This document shows positions 1 through 8,258 of a DNA stretch of 39,831 nucleotides, in pieces. The notes under the pieces are model-generated. The model had not been told where the DNA came from. It ran no database searches and saw only the letters and a list, made by a program, of their open reading frames with translations. The stretch spans positions 1-39,831 of the forward strand of contig CAIJZX010000008.1 in NCBI GenBank assembly GCA_903825245.1. The letters are read 5' to 3'. Origin of the DNA: Candidatus Kerfeldbacteria bacterium. GTDB lineage: Bacteria; Patescibacteriota; Patescibacteriia; SBBC01; CAIJZX01. How positions within the stretch are numbered: the first letter of the stretch is position 1; every line of letters begins with the position of its first letter. The translations under genes were made by a program, and so were the position numbers.

Positions 1-2198
1 ACACAGCGACATCGCTTTCGGCTGGTCTCATGACGAACGCACAAGGTCATGATACGTGCGGCAATGTGGACGGAAATTATGACGATATTTCGAAGCGAAT
101 CGGTCTCGGATTTTCTCTATCGCCGGTGCCGAGTACCGCGACCGTCGTGTCGGCTAGACTGTCAGTTAAGGTTACGGCCCCGACGTCGCAAACGATCTTC
201 ATTGGTCGCTCACAGAGCGACGACATCTCCGGCACGAGTTGTACGACGAGCGCGCGGAGAATCGCCATGACATTCAGCAATACATACGTGAATGACGACC
301 TATGGAATACGGCTGGACAGAAAGAAAGCCGGTTACGTATTCCGGGTGTCAACGATATTCAGGCGCGGATTAACGGTTCTCAGGCGATCAGCCTGAGTGT
401 CACAGGTGATGAATCTATCCGAAACAATGTAAATTATAACGTCATGAATTCTCGGGATACTGGCTCTCGTCCGCCAGTCTTGCGAGTGGGGTATGCCCCG
501 ACGGGGACGAATCCAACAATTGTCATGAATGGGACCGGAACGTTCCACGGTGACGGCAATGGGTTTTATAACCTCACCACCTCTGGAACGGTTACCTTGG
601 CTGATACGTTCTATATGTACGGGACGCTTGATTTGACTGGCGGGACGGTGACACCTGGAGCCTCGAATATCGTGATGTCTGGGGTTACAGGGACGATCAA
701 GGGGGCGAGTCAAACCCTGGGAACCGTCACGATCGCAAGCAGTAATACCACCACTTTCAGCAGTTCTGATGTGACCATCAACAACCTGTTGTTCTCACCC
801 GGTGGATCAATCTCTATCGATAGCTTGAAAACGGTTACCAGCCTCGGGACTTTATCAGGCGTGACCGCAAATATCTTGGGGGCCGGCACATTCCGATATA
901 TGAATTCTGCACCACCGAACACGGCCGGCACTCTCTCGGCGACATTCCGCTATGATTCAACGAATGGGAATCAAACGATTGCTAACCGTACCTACGATGG
1001 TCCGGTCGAAGTGGTGAACACTGGTGCGGGGGCGGCAACCGATGCTGTTACCTCGGTTGGGACGCTGCTACTGAATTCTTCGTTGACGCTCAGCAATACC
1101 GGCAGTGGCAGTTTAGCCGTCACGATTGATACGTATGATCGTCCGACGACGATCAATGGAGCGTTCACGATTGGTGCGGGGACGACCTGGAGTTCATGTA
1201 GCACGAGTTGTTTAACGCTCAATGGGAACTACACGAACAACGGAACGTTTGTGCATGATGCCGGAACCGTGACATTAGCCGGTTCGAGTCCACAAACACT
1301 GAGCGGTACATTGTCTGGCTCGAGCGGCAAGTTTAACAACCTGATCGTGACGAATGCTTCCGGCAGCGATCCGGACGCGACGCCGTCAGTTATTTTTAGC
1401 GCCGGACTTGAAACGGCCGGACTCTTCACGGCTGCGACCAACGATGTGAAATTACGATTCTTGTCTGGCGCAACCAACACCCTCAATGGTATAAGCTTCA
1501 CGGGTGCATCCGGCCATAACGTCTCACTTCGCAGTTCAACTCCGGGAACGGCAACCGTATTCAATGTGGGAGCTGGTACGCGATCTGTGTCCTATACATC
1601 GGTCAAAGATAATACCGCCTGCGGCAGTACCGGTGGTACGATTGATGCTTCAACTGCTGGGACAAACGTTGACCTGGGAAATACCGCTTGCTGGTTGATC
1701 AATAGCGTGACTTTCACCTGGACAGGCGGCAACGCACTTCACCTTGGAACACTCTCAACAACAACGACGCAATGGGCCTCAACGACGACGCCGGCGACAT
1801 CGGAAACGGCGTCGGGGATGTCTTTCACCTTCGGTACGAACGCTACGAGTGGAGCGGTGGTGACAATGTATGCAAACTCCTTAAGCGGACCGCAAACAAT
1901 CACGCCGATTAGCGGCGGGCCGACAGCTGTCGCGACGCCGGGCACTGCTGAACAAGTCGGCATGCGGTTCGCCAAAGCCTCGGGCTCCGGCACCACGACA
2001 TCGGTTTCACCGTTTAATGGCGCTCTCGGTAGTTATGGATTTACTGCCGGCACGACAAGTCCGGTGGTCAATACTGGAGGCGGGCAATCACTCTCAGCCG
2101 ACACGTACAATGTGTATATGATGGCCAATGTCTTGCCGACCACGAAGCCAGGATCATATTCGACGACATTAACCTTCGTCGCGACCGGAACATTCTAA
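1..2198 (+). CDS. Secreted beta-rich surface protein with WxL-like C-terminal domain (5' partial)
   Basis: The reading frame is open to the window edge (codons from base 3) and the first ATG at 30 is not preceded by a signal peptide, so the true start lies upstream. The first ~150 residues, ending RPPVLRVGY, resemble DNRLRE/CBM96-type beta-sandwich modules. The middle is a Thr/Ser/Gly-rich stretch with repeated TL..SGTVTLAGS-like strands, consistent with a right-handed beta-helix. The last ~160 residues (from FTWTGGNALHLGTL, about base 1711) match the C-terminal domain of the two secreted proteins downstream and end in GSYSTTLTFVATGTF at the stop codon. I infer a surface-exposed adhesin or envelope-layer protein held by that terminal domain. 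The DNRLRE assignment is tentative and no catalytic motif is visible. Confidence 0.8.
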   Translation, partial: TATSLSAGLMTNAQGHDTCGNVDGNYDDISKRIGLGFSLSPVPSTATVVSARLSVKVTAPTSQTIFIGRSQSDDISGTSCTTSARRIAMTFSNTYVNDDLWNTAGQKESRLRIPGVNDIQARINGSQAISLSVTGDESIRNNVNYNVMNSRDTGSRPPVLRVGYAPTGTNPTIVMNGTGTFHGDGNGFYNLTTSGTVTLADTFYMYGTLDLTGGTVTPGASNIVMSGVTGTIKGASQTLGTVTIASSNTTTFSSSDVTINNLLFSPGGSISIDSLKTVTSLGTLSGVTANILGAGTFRYMNSAPPNTAGTLSATFRYDSTNGNQTIANRTYDGPVEVVNTGAGAATDAVTSVGTLLLNSSLTLSNTGSGSLAVTIDTYDRPTTINGAFTIGAGTTWSSCSTSCLTLNGNYTNNGTFVHDAGTVTLAGSSPQTLSGTLSGSSGKFNNLIVTNASGSDPDATPSVIFSAGLETAGLFTAATNDVKLRFLSGATNTLNGISFTGASGHNVSLRSSTPGTATVFNVGAGTRSVSYTSVKDNTACGSTGGTIDASTAGTNVDLGNTACWLINSVTFTWTGGNALHLGTLSTTTTQWASTTTPATSETASGMSFTFGTNATSGAVVTMYANSLSGPQTITPISGGPTAVATPGTAEQVGMRFAKASGSGTTTSVSPFNGALGSYGFTAGTTSPVVNTGGGQSLSADTYNVYMMANVLPTTKPGSYSTTLTFVATGTF

Positions 2199-2202
2199 TA
2201 AA

Positions 2203-2231
2203 TTGACAAAAACCATCATTGATGGTATACT
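2203..2231 (+). promoter_or_regulatory. Sigma70-type promoter for the toroid-like gene
   Basis: TTGACA (2203-2208) and TATACT (2226-2231) are separated by 17 nt. It lies directly after the stop codon of the preceding gene and about 45 nt upstream of the next start. Confidence 0.8.
2212..2226. promoter_or_regulatory. Operator-like palindrome inside promoter
   Basis: ACCATCATTGATGGT is a perfect 7-bp inverted repeat around one central base. It fills the spacer and touches the first base of the -10 box, where a repressor would block RNA polymerase. No regulator gene is visible nearby. Confidence 0.45.
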
Positions 2232-2276
2232 GGTATTTCGTTACAGGGTACTAACAGAATCAAGGACGATTTTTGT

Positions 2277-3857
2277 GTGATTATGAAAAAGAGTGTTACT
2301 TCGTTTCGTGTGATGGCACTCGTTGTGGTGGCAAGTTTTTTGTTATTGGCCGGTGGAACGGTTCTGGCATTGCAACGGATCATGCCGATCCCAGGGGATG
2401 GCTCAGGGGGAATAATAAAGCAGCCAGTAGGTGGTATAAAAAAACCACCGATTGTTCCACAGCCGGTTGCCCCTGTGCCGTGTAGTCGGGATATGGGCGA
2501 TACGGCGTACCTCAACTGCGAGGCGCTTGCCGAAAGCCAGAAGATTGATACGTTCCTGTCGAATAATAAGGCGGGGAAGCTATATACGCCCGATTCGCGG
2601 GAAGCGATTTTAACTCCGTATTCGGAAGTTGTACGGCTGCTGATTGATACGCAGGCGCTTGGGTATTTGAATTTGTATGACGCGACAAAGAACGTGCGGT
2701 ACCTGCAAGAAGCGCAGTCGCGGTTAGATTACATTATTTCTCAAGGCAACTTGACCCTGCGGGGCAATAGTTTTGATGGCCAAGTTGGTTGGAGCATGCT
2801 CCGTGCGTATGCCGTGACGAAGAATGAAGCCTACCGGACGTGGGGGATGAAGATTGCCGATGCCTGCCTTGGGTATCGCGATACCATGAATGTCGGCTAT
2901 ATGTGCGATTTAACGCTGGGCCAAGCCTATGCCCTGACGGGTGACGTGAGATACCTGACACAAGCGAGATGGGTATCACGCAACACCGGCGACAAGCAGT
3001 TTACCGATGGTGCCTTTCCACACTTAGCTGATAAGGGATTTGGCGAGAATACCGGATATACCGAATGGATAACCTACGAAATGATCAACTATCGTCGCGA
3101 TGACCCGAACAACCCGGACCTTAATTATGCGATCATCAAGGCGACAAATTTCCTCGGTCAGCGCGTCAGCTCTGATGGGAGCATTAATTATCAGGATGCG
3201 AACGGCATTTATTGGAGCGATGGCGGCGGAAATCTCGATTGTCGGGGTTGGCTGGACGGTTTGCCCTCGATTGCGTATACCTTGCATGCCTTCGGACGTG
3301 ACGATCTGGCGTCGAAGTCACTGGATTTTCTCGTTCAACACGAGTTGACAGGGGCTCAAGCGGGAAGTTTCCCTGATAAGTGGGAACATGCTGATCCGAA
3401 CAACGCCTGGACTACTGGGAGTCCGTCGGTCATTCGGACCTCTCTTATATTTATGTATTTGACCGATATTTTGCGCGTCAAATCGGGTGAGGTCGCGAAT
3501 GGTAGCCGCGTTGCTTGTACCGTGACGCCTGATAACTGTGATCCGGCGTTGCAAGAAATTAACCAGTGCGCGGCCGGTTTATCTGGGCACATGACGACGT
3601 TTGATGGAGTCACGACGAAGTGTCTATCGGAAGAGGCGATTCATTACCGATCAGTGAATTGTATCGTTCAGTGGAGTTGTTCGTACGATGAAGATAATCA
3701 GGAATCGGACGTGCATATTTGTCGGAATACCGCGAGTATCAAGTGCGCCGGCGATGCCTGCGGGTCGTTCTGTCTTGGTGCCAATCCAGATAACGAGACG
3801 TGCGACCGAGAATTTGAGCAGGGTAATCAATGCCTCGTGCAACCGCCGCCGTACTAG
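2277..3857 (+). CDS. Secreted alpha/alpha-toroid-like protein with Cys-rich tail
   Basis: The product has a signal peptide (MKKSVTSF then a hydrophobic VMALVVVASFLLLAGG) and a Pro/Gly linker. The next ~330 residues are helical repeats with aromatic and acidic positions (WSMLRAYAVT, GWLDGLPSIAYTLHAFG), typical of (alpha/alpha) toroid carbohydrate-active enzymes such as GH88/105-like hydrolases, lyases or epimerases. The exact family is not recognised and no catalytic pair can be assigned. The last ~110 residues carry 12 cysteines, suggesting a disulfide-rich extracellular module. GTG 2277 is taken as start because AAGGA (2262-2266) lies 10 nt upstream; ATG 2283 is an alternative. It has its own promoter, and right after its stop, in another frame, lies a remnant of the WxL-like domain. 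This gene may have lost its surface anchor. Confidence 0.75.
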   Translation: MIMKKSVTSFRVMALVVVASFLLLAGGTVLALQRIMPIPGDGSGGIIKQPVGGIKKPPIVPQPVAPVPCSRDMGDTAYLNCEALAESQKIDTFLSNNKAGKLYTPDSREAILTPYSEVVRLLIDTQALGYLNLYDATKNVRYLQEAQSRLDYIISQGNLTLRGNSFDGQVGWSMLRAYAVTKNEAYRTWGMKIADACLGYRDTMNVGYMCDLTLGQAYALTGDVRYLTQARWVSRNTGDKQFTDGAFPHLADKGFGENTGYTEWITYEMINYRRDDPNNPDLNYAIIKATNFLGQRVSSDGSINYQDANGIYWSDGGGNLDCRGWLDGLPSIAYTLHAFGRDDLASKSLDFLVQHELTGAQAGSFPDKWEHADPNNAWTTGSPSVIRTSLIFMYLTDILRVKSGEVANGSRVACTVTPDNCDPALQEINQCAAGLSGHMTTFDGVTTKCLSEEAIHYRSVNCIVQWSCSYDEDNQESDVHICRNTASIKCAGDACGSFCLGANPDNETCDREFEQGNQCLVQPPPY

Positions 3858-3859
3858 GC

Positions 3860-4002
3860 GGATGCGAGTAACCAAAGGCTCCGGAACCACGACCGCGGTC
3901 TCGCCGTTTAATGGCGCTCTCGGTAATTACGGATTTACTGCCGACAACGAAGCCGGGGGGTATTCGACGACATTAACCTTCGTCGCTACCGGAACATTCT
4001 AG
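3860..4002 (+). pseudogene. Remnant of a WxL-like C-terminal domain
   Basis: Translation in frame 1 gives VSPFNGALGNYGFTA followed by GGYSTTLTFVATGTF, nearly the same as the end of the first gene, but about 30 residues are missing between. The deletion joint falls at TGCCG, which occurs at both edges in the intact copy (bases ~2046 and ~2135), so recombination between short direct repeats explains it. No start codon or signal peptide serves this fragment. It is out of frame with the preceding CDS, and might be its former C-terminus or the tail of a deleted paralogue. Confidence 0.75.
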
Positions 4003-4008
4003 GAGTTC

Positions 4009-4037
4009 TTGCCTAGAGTCTCGGACTATGCTATAAT
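4009..4037 (+). promoter_or_regulatory. Extended -10 promoter of the surface operon
   Basis: TTGCCT (4009-4014), a 17-nt spacer and TATAAT (4032-4037) with the TGc extension (4029-4031). The leader to the ATG at 4120 is about 75 nt. It probably drives the gene run through 13205. Confidence 0.8.
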
Positions 4038-4119
4038 AGGGCTCAAGAAAAAGAAGGCAACTAGAAAGAATATACAACCTTAGCCATTTTGAGCCATAAA
4101 GGCAAACATCAACATCCAT

Positions 4120-5202
4120 ATGACACTTCGTTCCGTGTCCCCAATCAAGAAACGCTACCTACAGAAGGCGCATAAGGCGGTTTTTTCTGTTGGAATATTC
4201 GCTTTGCTCATGGCATTGGTGCCGTTTGGGTCAGTTCCGGTCGCCAAAGCAGCTCTGTTAACATCCTCAAGCGCGACATTTAGCAAGGTGACAGAATCGG
4301 TAACTTCAGACTTGTCGGGGACGGGTCTGCAGTTCACAACCTCAACCGGTATCGCGTTGAACGCAACAGTCACCATTACATTTCCGGCAGGTTTTACCGT
4401 TTCGACCATCGTGGCGGCGGACGTCACGTTAAAAGATAATGGAAGTGCATTAACAGTTGCCGGTAGCCCGACCGCGGCGAACTACGGGTGGAGTTGTGTG
4501 TCACTGGTGTGTACACTGACCGCTCCGTCGGCCTCAAATGCCATCCTGGCTACTCATACGGTCCAAATAATTACCACCAACAGCCATATCACCAACCCAA
4601 CTGCCGGTAGCTATAAAATTGCTATTGCCGGGTCGTTTGGGGATACAAAAACCATCGCGGTGACATTCCTTTCGTCTGCAACCTCGCCGATCACGGTTGA
4701 TGCGACGATCGATCCAACCGTTGTCTTCACGTGGACTGGCGGCGCACAGGCGCTGCACTTTGGAACGATGACGGGAAGTAACGTCTATTCGGCGACCACC
4801 ACGAGCGGAGCGACCAGCGAAACAACGAGCGGACTCGGGTTTACCGTTGGCACCAACGCGGCAAGTGGAGTTGCGGTGACAGTAAGTGGTACGCCGTTGA
4901 CTGGAGCAGGGCACACCTTTGCGACGAGTGCAACGCCGACAACGCTAGCTTCGGGGACAGAATTCTTCGGACTCAGAGTGGCACGATCCGGATCAGGTTC
5001 CACATCGGCAGCGACTGAATATGCTGGTGGGACGGGAAGTCAATATGGATTTACAAACGGTACCTCGACGATGGTGTCGTCCTCAGGGGTCTCGTTGACG
5101 GATACCTATACCCTGTGGGCGGAGGCGGCGATCAGTGCGACGGCAACGCCGCCAGGCTCATATACGACAACCCTGACCTTTGTCGCCACGGGTACGTTTT
5201 AA
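4120..5202 (+). CDS. Secreted surface protein with WxL-like C-terminal domain, paralogue A
   Basis: The 360-residue product starts with a basic N-terminus and signal peptide ending near AKAALLTSS. Residues ~45-205 form a beta-rich domain shared with the next gene (TLKDN, YGWSC..VCTLTAPSA, SYKIAIAGSFGDT). Residues ~205-360 form the shared terminal domain, from VFTWTGGAQALHFGTM to SYTTTLTFVATGTF at the stop. There is no membrane helix, LPXTG or other sorting motif, so attachment must be non-covalent or through a partner. In Firmicutes, C-terminal WxL domains ending TLTWTL-like bind peptidoglycan and are encoded beside DUF916 proteins; the same neighbour occurs here two genes on. The WxL relation is inferred from position, ending and neighbours. 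It is the first gene after a strong promoter. Confidence 0.8.
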   Translation: MTLRSVSPIKKRYLQKAHKAVFSVGIFALLMALVPFGSVPVAKAALLTSSSATFSKVTESVTSDLSGTGLQFTTSTGIALNATVTITFPAGFTVSTIVAADVTLKDNGSALTVAGSPTAANYGWSCVSLVCTLTAPSASNAILATHTVQIITTNSHITNPTAGSYKIAIAGSFGDTKTIAVTFLSSATSPITVDATIDPTVVFTWTGGAQALHFGTMTGSNVYSATTTSGATSETTSGLGFTVGTNAASGVAVTVSGTPLTGAGHTFATSATPTTLASGTEFFGLRVARSGSGSTSAATEYAGGTGSQYGFTNGTSTMVSSSGVSLTDTYTLWAEAAISATATPPGSYTTTLTFVATGTF

Positions 5203-5217
5203 TCCGTTCTTCATCCA

Positions 5218-6342
5218 ATGCTAAAAAACACTCATATGATTCCGCAGCGCGCATTCCCGGTAAAAGAACGGCACTTTCGCTTCGTCCAGAAAATGGCCCT
5301 CACCATTGGAATGGTAGCCGTGGTGGTGGTTTCTGCCTTCGCCAGTATGGGTCGCCCGGCGAATGCGGCGGCAGTCACGGGTTTTAGAGCTATATTCAGC
5401 AATGTGACGTCGGGAGCGACATCAAACTGGGCGGATGCAAGCACATCGCCGACGACGGGATTAGAATTCACCACGACGACAGGTATCGTGGCAAGTGCGA
5501 CTGTCATCCTGACGGCCAGCACGAGTCTTGGTCTGACCAGCTTAGTTAACGGTGATATTACACTTAAAGATAACACCACGGCATTGACTGTTGGCGCTTC
5601 AGCGAATGGTTCTGGTCAGTGGGGTTGGAACTGTGGAAGTGCCACGGTTTGTACCTTGACTGCGCCGTCTGCTGGTGGTGGCTTAGTTGCCGGCGGGCAT
5701 ACGTTAAAGATCATTACGGCGAATAACCACATTACCAATCCAGCGGCTGGTTCGTACAAAATAACCCTCTCTGGATCGTTTGGCGATACGGGGATTCTCG
5801 GATTTACGATTCTCTCCAGTTCACTTTCGCCATTGTCGCTCGACGCAACGGTTGATCCGTACGTGACGTTTACTTCGAGTGGAAACACCTTGCACTTTGG
5901 GACTCTCACTACAGCGAATACGAGTTGGGCAACTACGGGCTCTGGAGCGACAACAGAAACTGCTTCGGGTATCACTTTTACATTAGGTACAAACGCGGCG
6001 AGCGGGGCAGTCATGACGGTCAATGGTACGGCTTTGACGGGTACTGGTTTATCGTCACTTACTATATCTGGTGGTGGACCGACCGCGATGGCTACAGCAG
6101 GCACAGCCGAACAATATGGACTGAAATTTACTCGCTCCGGGTCAGGAGGAACAGCAATTGCTTCTCAGTTTAGTGGGAATTACGGCTTTAGTGCCGGTAC
6201 TGCTGTTTCCGCAGTTACTACCGCCAGCGCTGCTTCAGCGACGGACACGATTACGATGTATGCCGCAGCCAACATTTTAACAACAACCAAACCGGGATCG
6301 TACTCCTCGACCTTAACGTTTGTGGCGACCGGGACGTTCTAA
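5218..6342 (+). CDS. Secreted surface protein with WxL-like C-terminal domain, paralogue B
   Basis: The 374-residue product has a signal peptide ending near ANAAAVTG, the same N-terminal beta domain as paralogue A (LKDNTTALTV, GWNCGSATVCTLTAPSA, NNHITNPAAGSYKI) and the same terminal domain ending GSYSSTLTFVATGTF. The FTW motif that opens the domain in the other copies reads FTS here, so the Trp is not strictly required. It starts 15 nt after the previous stop with no Shine-Dalgarno, consistent with reinitiation within one transcript. The head-to-tail arrangement with paralogue A indicates tandem duplication followed by divergence. It is probably a structural component of a cell-surface layer or adhesin. 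Other possibilities, such as a minor S-layer protein, cannot be excluded. Confidence 0.8.
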   Translation: MLKNTHMIPQRAFPVKERHFRFVQKMALTIGMVAVVVVSAFASMGRPANAAAVTGFRAIFSNVTSGATSNWADASTSPTTGLEFTTTTGIVASATVILTASTSLGLTSLVNGDITLKDNTTALTVGASANGSGQWGWNCGSATVCTLTAPSAGGGLVAGGHTLKIITANNHITNPAAGSYKITLSGSFGDTGILGFTILSSSLSPLSLDATVDPYVTFTSSGNTLHFGTLTTANTSWATTGSGATTETASGITFTLGTNAASGAVMTVNGTALTGTGLSSLTISGGGPTAMATAGTAEQYGLKFTRSGSGGTAIASQFSGNYGFSAGTAVSAVTTASAASATDTITMYAAANILTTTKPGSYSSTLTFVATGTF

Positions 6343-6373
6343 TCAACCAGCAATCTCTAACGCCAATATTTGT

Positions 6374-7396
6374 ATGAAACGGCTTGTCTCTCGCTTCCTG
6401 GGTGGAGCGGCAGTGACTATCGCTCTGGTGATCGGTTTAGGGCAAATTACAGCACATCCGGTCTCGGCCTTAACATTTGTGCCGCCGAGTTTTGATTGGA
6501 CGTTAGCTCCTGGGCAGAGCCGACAGGATGTCATAAAGTTGTATAACGACACGTCAGCGCCGATGACATTGTATACGGTTACTGCGCCATTTACCGCGAA
6601 AGACGAATCCGGCACGCCATCGTTTGATCTGACGGCGAAGAGTACCGACCTGCCATCATGGATTACGATTTCCGCTGGTCCCTTTACCATCAATCCAAAC
6701 GAAAAAAAGGAAATCCCATTTGCCGTAACGGTGCCAATGGATGCTGAGCCGGGCGGACATTATGCCGGTATCTTTGTCGGGAGCCAAAGTGACGCCCAGC
6801 CGACCGGAACGCAAGTGAGTATCCGCGCACTTTCCGGACCCTTGATGATCCTACGGGTTACTGGCAAGGTTACGGAAGCCGCGTCTATCTTGGAGTTTGG
6901 TGTTCAAGGCGGAACAACCATGAACCGACTACCGACAACACTGTTTACCCGTATTCATAATACCGGAAATGTTCACGTTCGACCGACCGGCACGATTTCG
7001 GTATCGAATATGTTCGGAAGTAAAACTGCGTCGATGACGTTTAATGATCGCGGTGGTGCGGTATTGCCGCAATCAATTAGACGTTTCGAGGTAACCTGGG
7101 GAAAGGGAAGTGATTCAGCGAAGAAGGGTAGTTTCTTTTCCGAGGTTAGAGCGGAGTGGAGAAATTTTGCAATTGGCACATATACTGTTCGGGCAGCACT
7201 GCAGTATGGGACAACAAATCAATCTATGACAGCAACCATGTCGATTTTGGTTTTCCCTTGGCACCTGCTCCTGGTGGAGTTTATTCTGTTGCTCATCATT
7301 GTCGTGGGATTGGTATTCGGCATTCGCGGATACAATGCCGCCATTATTCGCGGCGCTCAATCAGGTAGACCTACTTCGAGCGGTAATCGACGGTAG
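6374..7396 (+). CDS. DUF916-like (WxL-interacting-protein-like) membrane-anchored protein
   Basis: ATG 6374 gives a signal peptide (MKRLVSRFLGG to PVSALTF); the ORF-track start at 6320 would bury it. Residues ~35-160 read like DUF916: FDWTLAPGQSRQDVIKLYN, then ITISAGPFTINPNEKKEIPF and AEPGGHYAGIFV, an Ig-like fold. A second beta domain follows (residues ~165-295). A single hydrophobic helix (HLLLVEFILLLIIVVGLVFG) and a short basic tail anchor it with the bulk outside the cell. This order of two beta domains plus a C-terminal membrane anchor is that of Firmicutes WxL-interacting proteins (DUF916-DUF3324). Its place right after two proteins with a WxL-like terminus supports a receptor role, which remains an inference. 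Confidence 0.7.
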   Translation: MKRLVSRFLGGAAVTIALVIGLGQITAHPVSALTFVPPSFDWTLAPGQSRQDVIKLYNDTSAPMTLYTVTAPFTAKDESGTPSFDLTAKSTDLPSWITISAGPFTINPNEKKEIPFAVTVPMDAEPGGHYAGIFVGSQSDAQPTGTQVSIRALSGPLMILRVTGKVTEAASILEFGVQGGTTMNRLPTTLFTRIHNTGNVHVRPTGTISVSNMFGSKTASMTFNDRGGAVLPQSIRRFEVTWGKGSDSAKKGSFFSEVRAEWRNFAIGTYTVRAALQYGTTNQSMTATMSILVFPWHLLLVEFILLLIIVVGLVFGIRGYNAAIIRGAQSGRPTSSGNRR

Positions 7397-7397
7397 A

Positions 7398-8258
7398 ATG
7401 AATTGCGGTTGGTTTTCCCGAATGAAGAACCCAGCTCTTGGGGTTGGTCTTTTTTGTGTGCTGTTCATCTTCCGAGCCTTGCCCGTACATGCGGATACCG
7501 CGGTGACCATTACGGCGACGGTGGAGAATAATGGGCCCCTGTCTAATCCGATAGTCGAATTCCGCGGTTTTGCAGCACCGTCGGCAACGATTATTCTTCG
7601 GCGCGATGGAACGGATGTGGCTACGGCTACCGCCGACACTCAGGCCGCTTTTGCTCTTCAACTCCCGGAACAACCGGTTGGCCAGGTCGTGTACCAAATA
7701 GTTGCCCAAGATGTATCGGGGCACGCCCTTGCCCCACTCACCTTTGCTCTGAATTTAACACTAGGGACAAACACGATCATCACCGGTGTTTTTCTCGGGC
7801 CCTCCATTGCCATCAATACAGCGTCGGTAAAACTTGGACAATTTGTTACGTTGTCCGGCGACACGGCGCCGGATAGTGCGGTTACGGTTGTTGTTCACTC
7901 CGTCCAGGCTCTCAGCTTCACCATTTCCGCCGACGCGAATGGCTACTGGTCAAAAATTGTGAACACTCAAGAAGTGGGAGTCGGCACGCACACCGCGTAT
8001 GCTCAATCGGTACTCGGCGGAAATCAGGTTTCAGCGGCCAGTAGTACGATTTCTTTTGCCGTGAACCCACTCGAACAATGCGACGGCAAACGAACGGCCG
8101 ACCTCAATTGCGACGGGAAAGTCGATTTGACCGATTTCAGTATCTTGTTGTATTTCTGGAATCAAACGACGCCGAGCAACGGCCGGGCCGATATCAATAG
8201 CGATAGTCGTGTCGACATCATTGATTTTAGTATTATGCTCTACCAATGGACCGCCTAA
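7398..8258 (+). CDS. Secreted Ig-like protein with C-terminal type I dockerin
   Basis: ATG 7398 lies two bases after the previous stop and yields a signal peptide (hydrophobic LGVGLFCVLFIFRALPVHA). Two beta-sandwich, Ig-like segments follow (residues ~35-125 and ~130-225). The last ~60 residues are a dockerin with two calcium-loop helices, DLNCDGKVDLTDFSILLYFW and DINSDSRVDIIDFSIMLYQW; both keep the D-x-N-x-D-x-x-V-D-x-x-D pattern. There is no membrane anchor, so it should be held outside the cell by a cohesin. The next gene, overlapping by 13 nt, encodes one. In cellulosomes dockerins attach enzymes to scaffoldins, but here the cargo appears to be Ig-like rather than catalytic. Confidence 0.85.
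   Translation: MNCGWFSRMKNPALGVGLFCVLFIFRALPVHADTAVTITATVENNGPLSNPIVEFRGFAAPSATIILRRDGTDVATATADTQAAFALQLPEQPVGQVVYQIVAQDVSGHALAPLTFALNLTLGTNTIITGVFLGPSIAINTASVKLGQFVTLSGDTAPDSAVTVVVHSVQALSFTISADANGYWSKIVNTQEVGVGTHTAYAQSVLGGNQVSAASSTISFAVNPLEQCDGKRTADLNCDGKVDLTDFSILLYFWNQTTPSNGRADINSDSRVDIIDFSIMLYQWTA

Noticed and set aside
30-2198. ATG 30 as the true start of the first gene
   Set aside because: The frame is open to the window edge and no signal peptide follows ATG 30, although the protein is clearly of the exported type.
5616-6104. Minus-strand ORF of 162 residues
   Set aside because: It is a shadow of the repetitive Thr/Ser/Gly/Ala-rich surface gene; its Val/Pro/Ala-rich composition mirrors the opposite-strand codons and no ribosome site exists.
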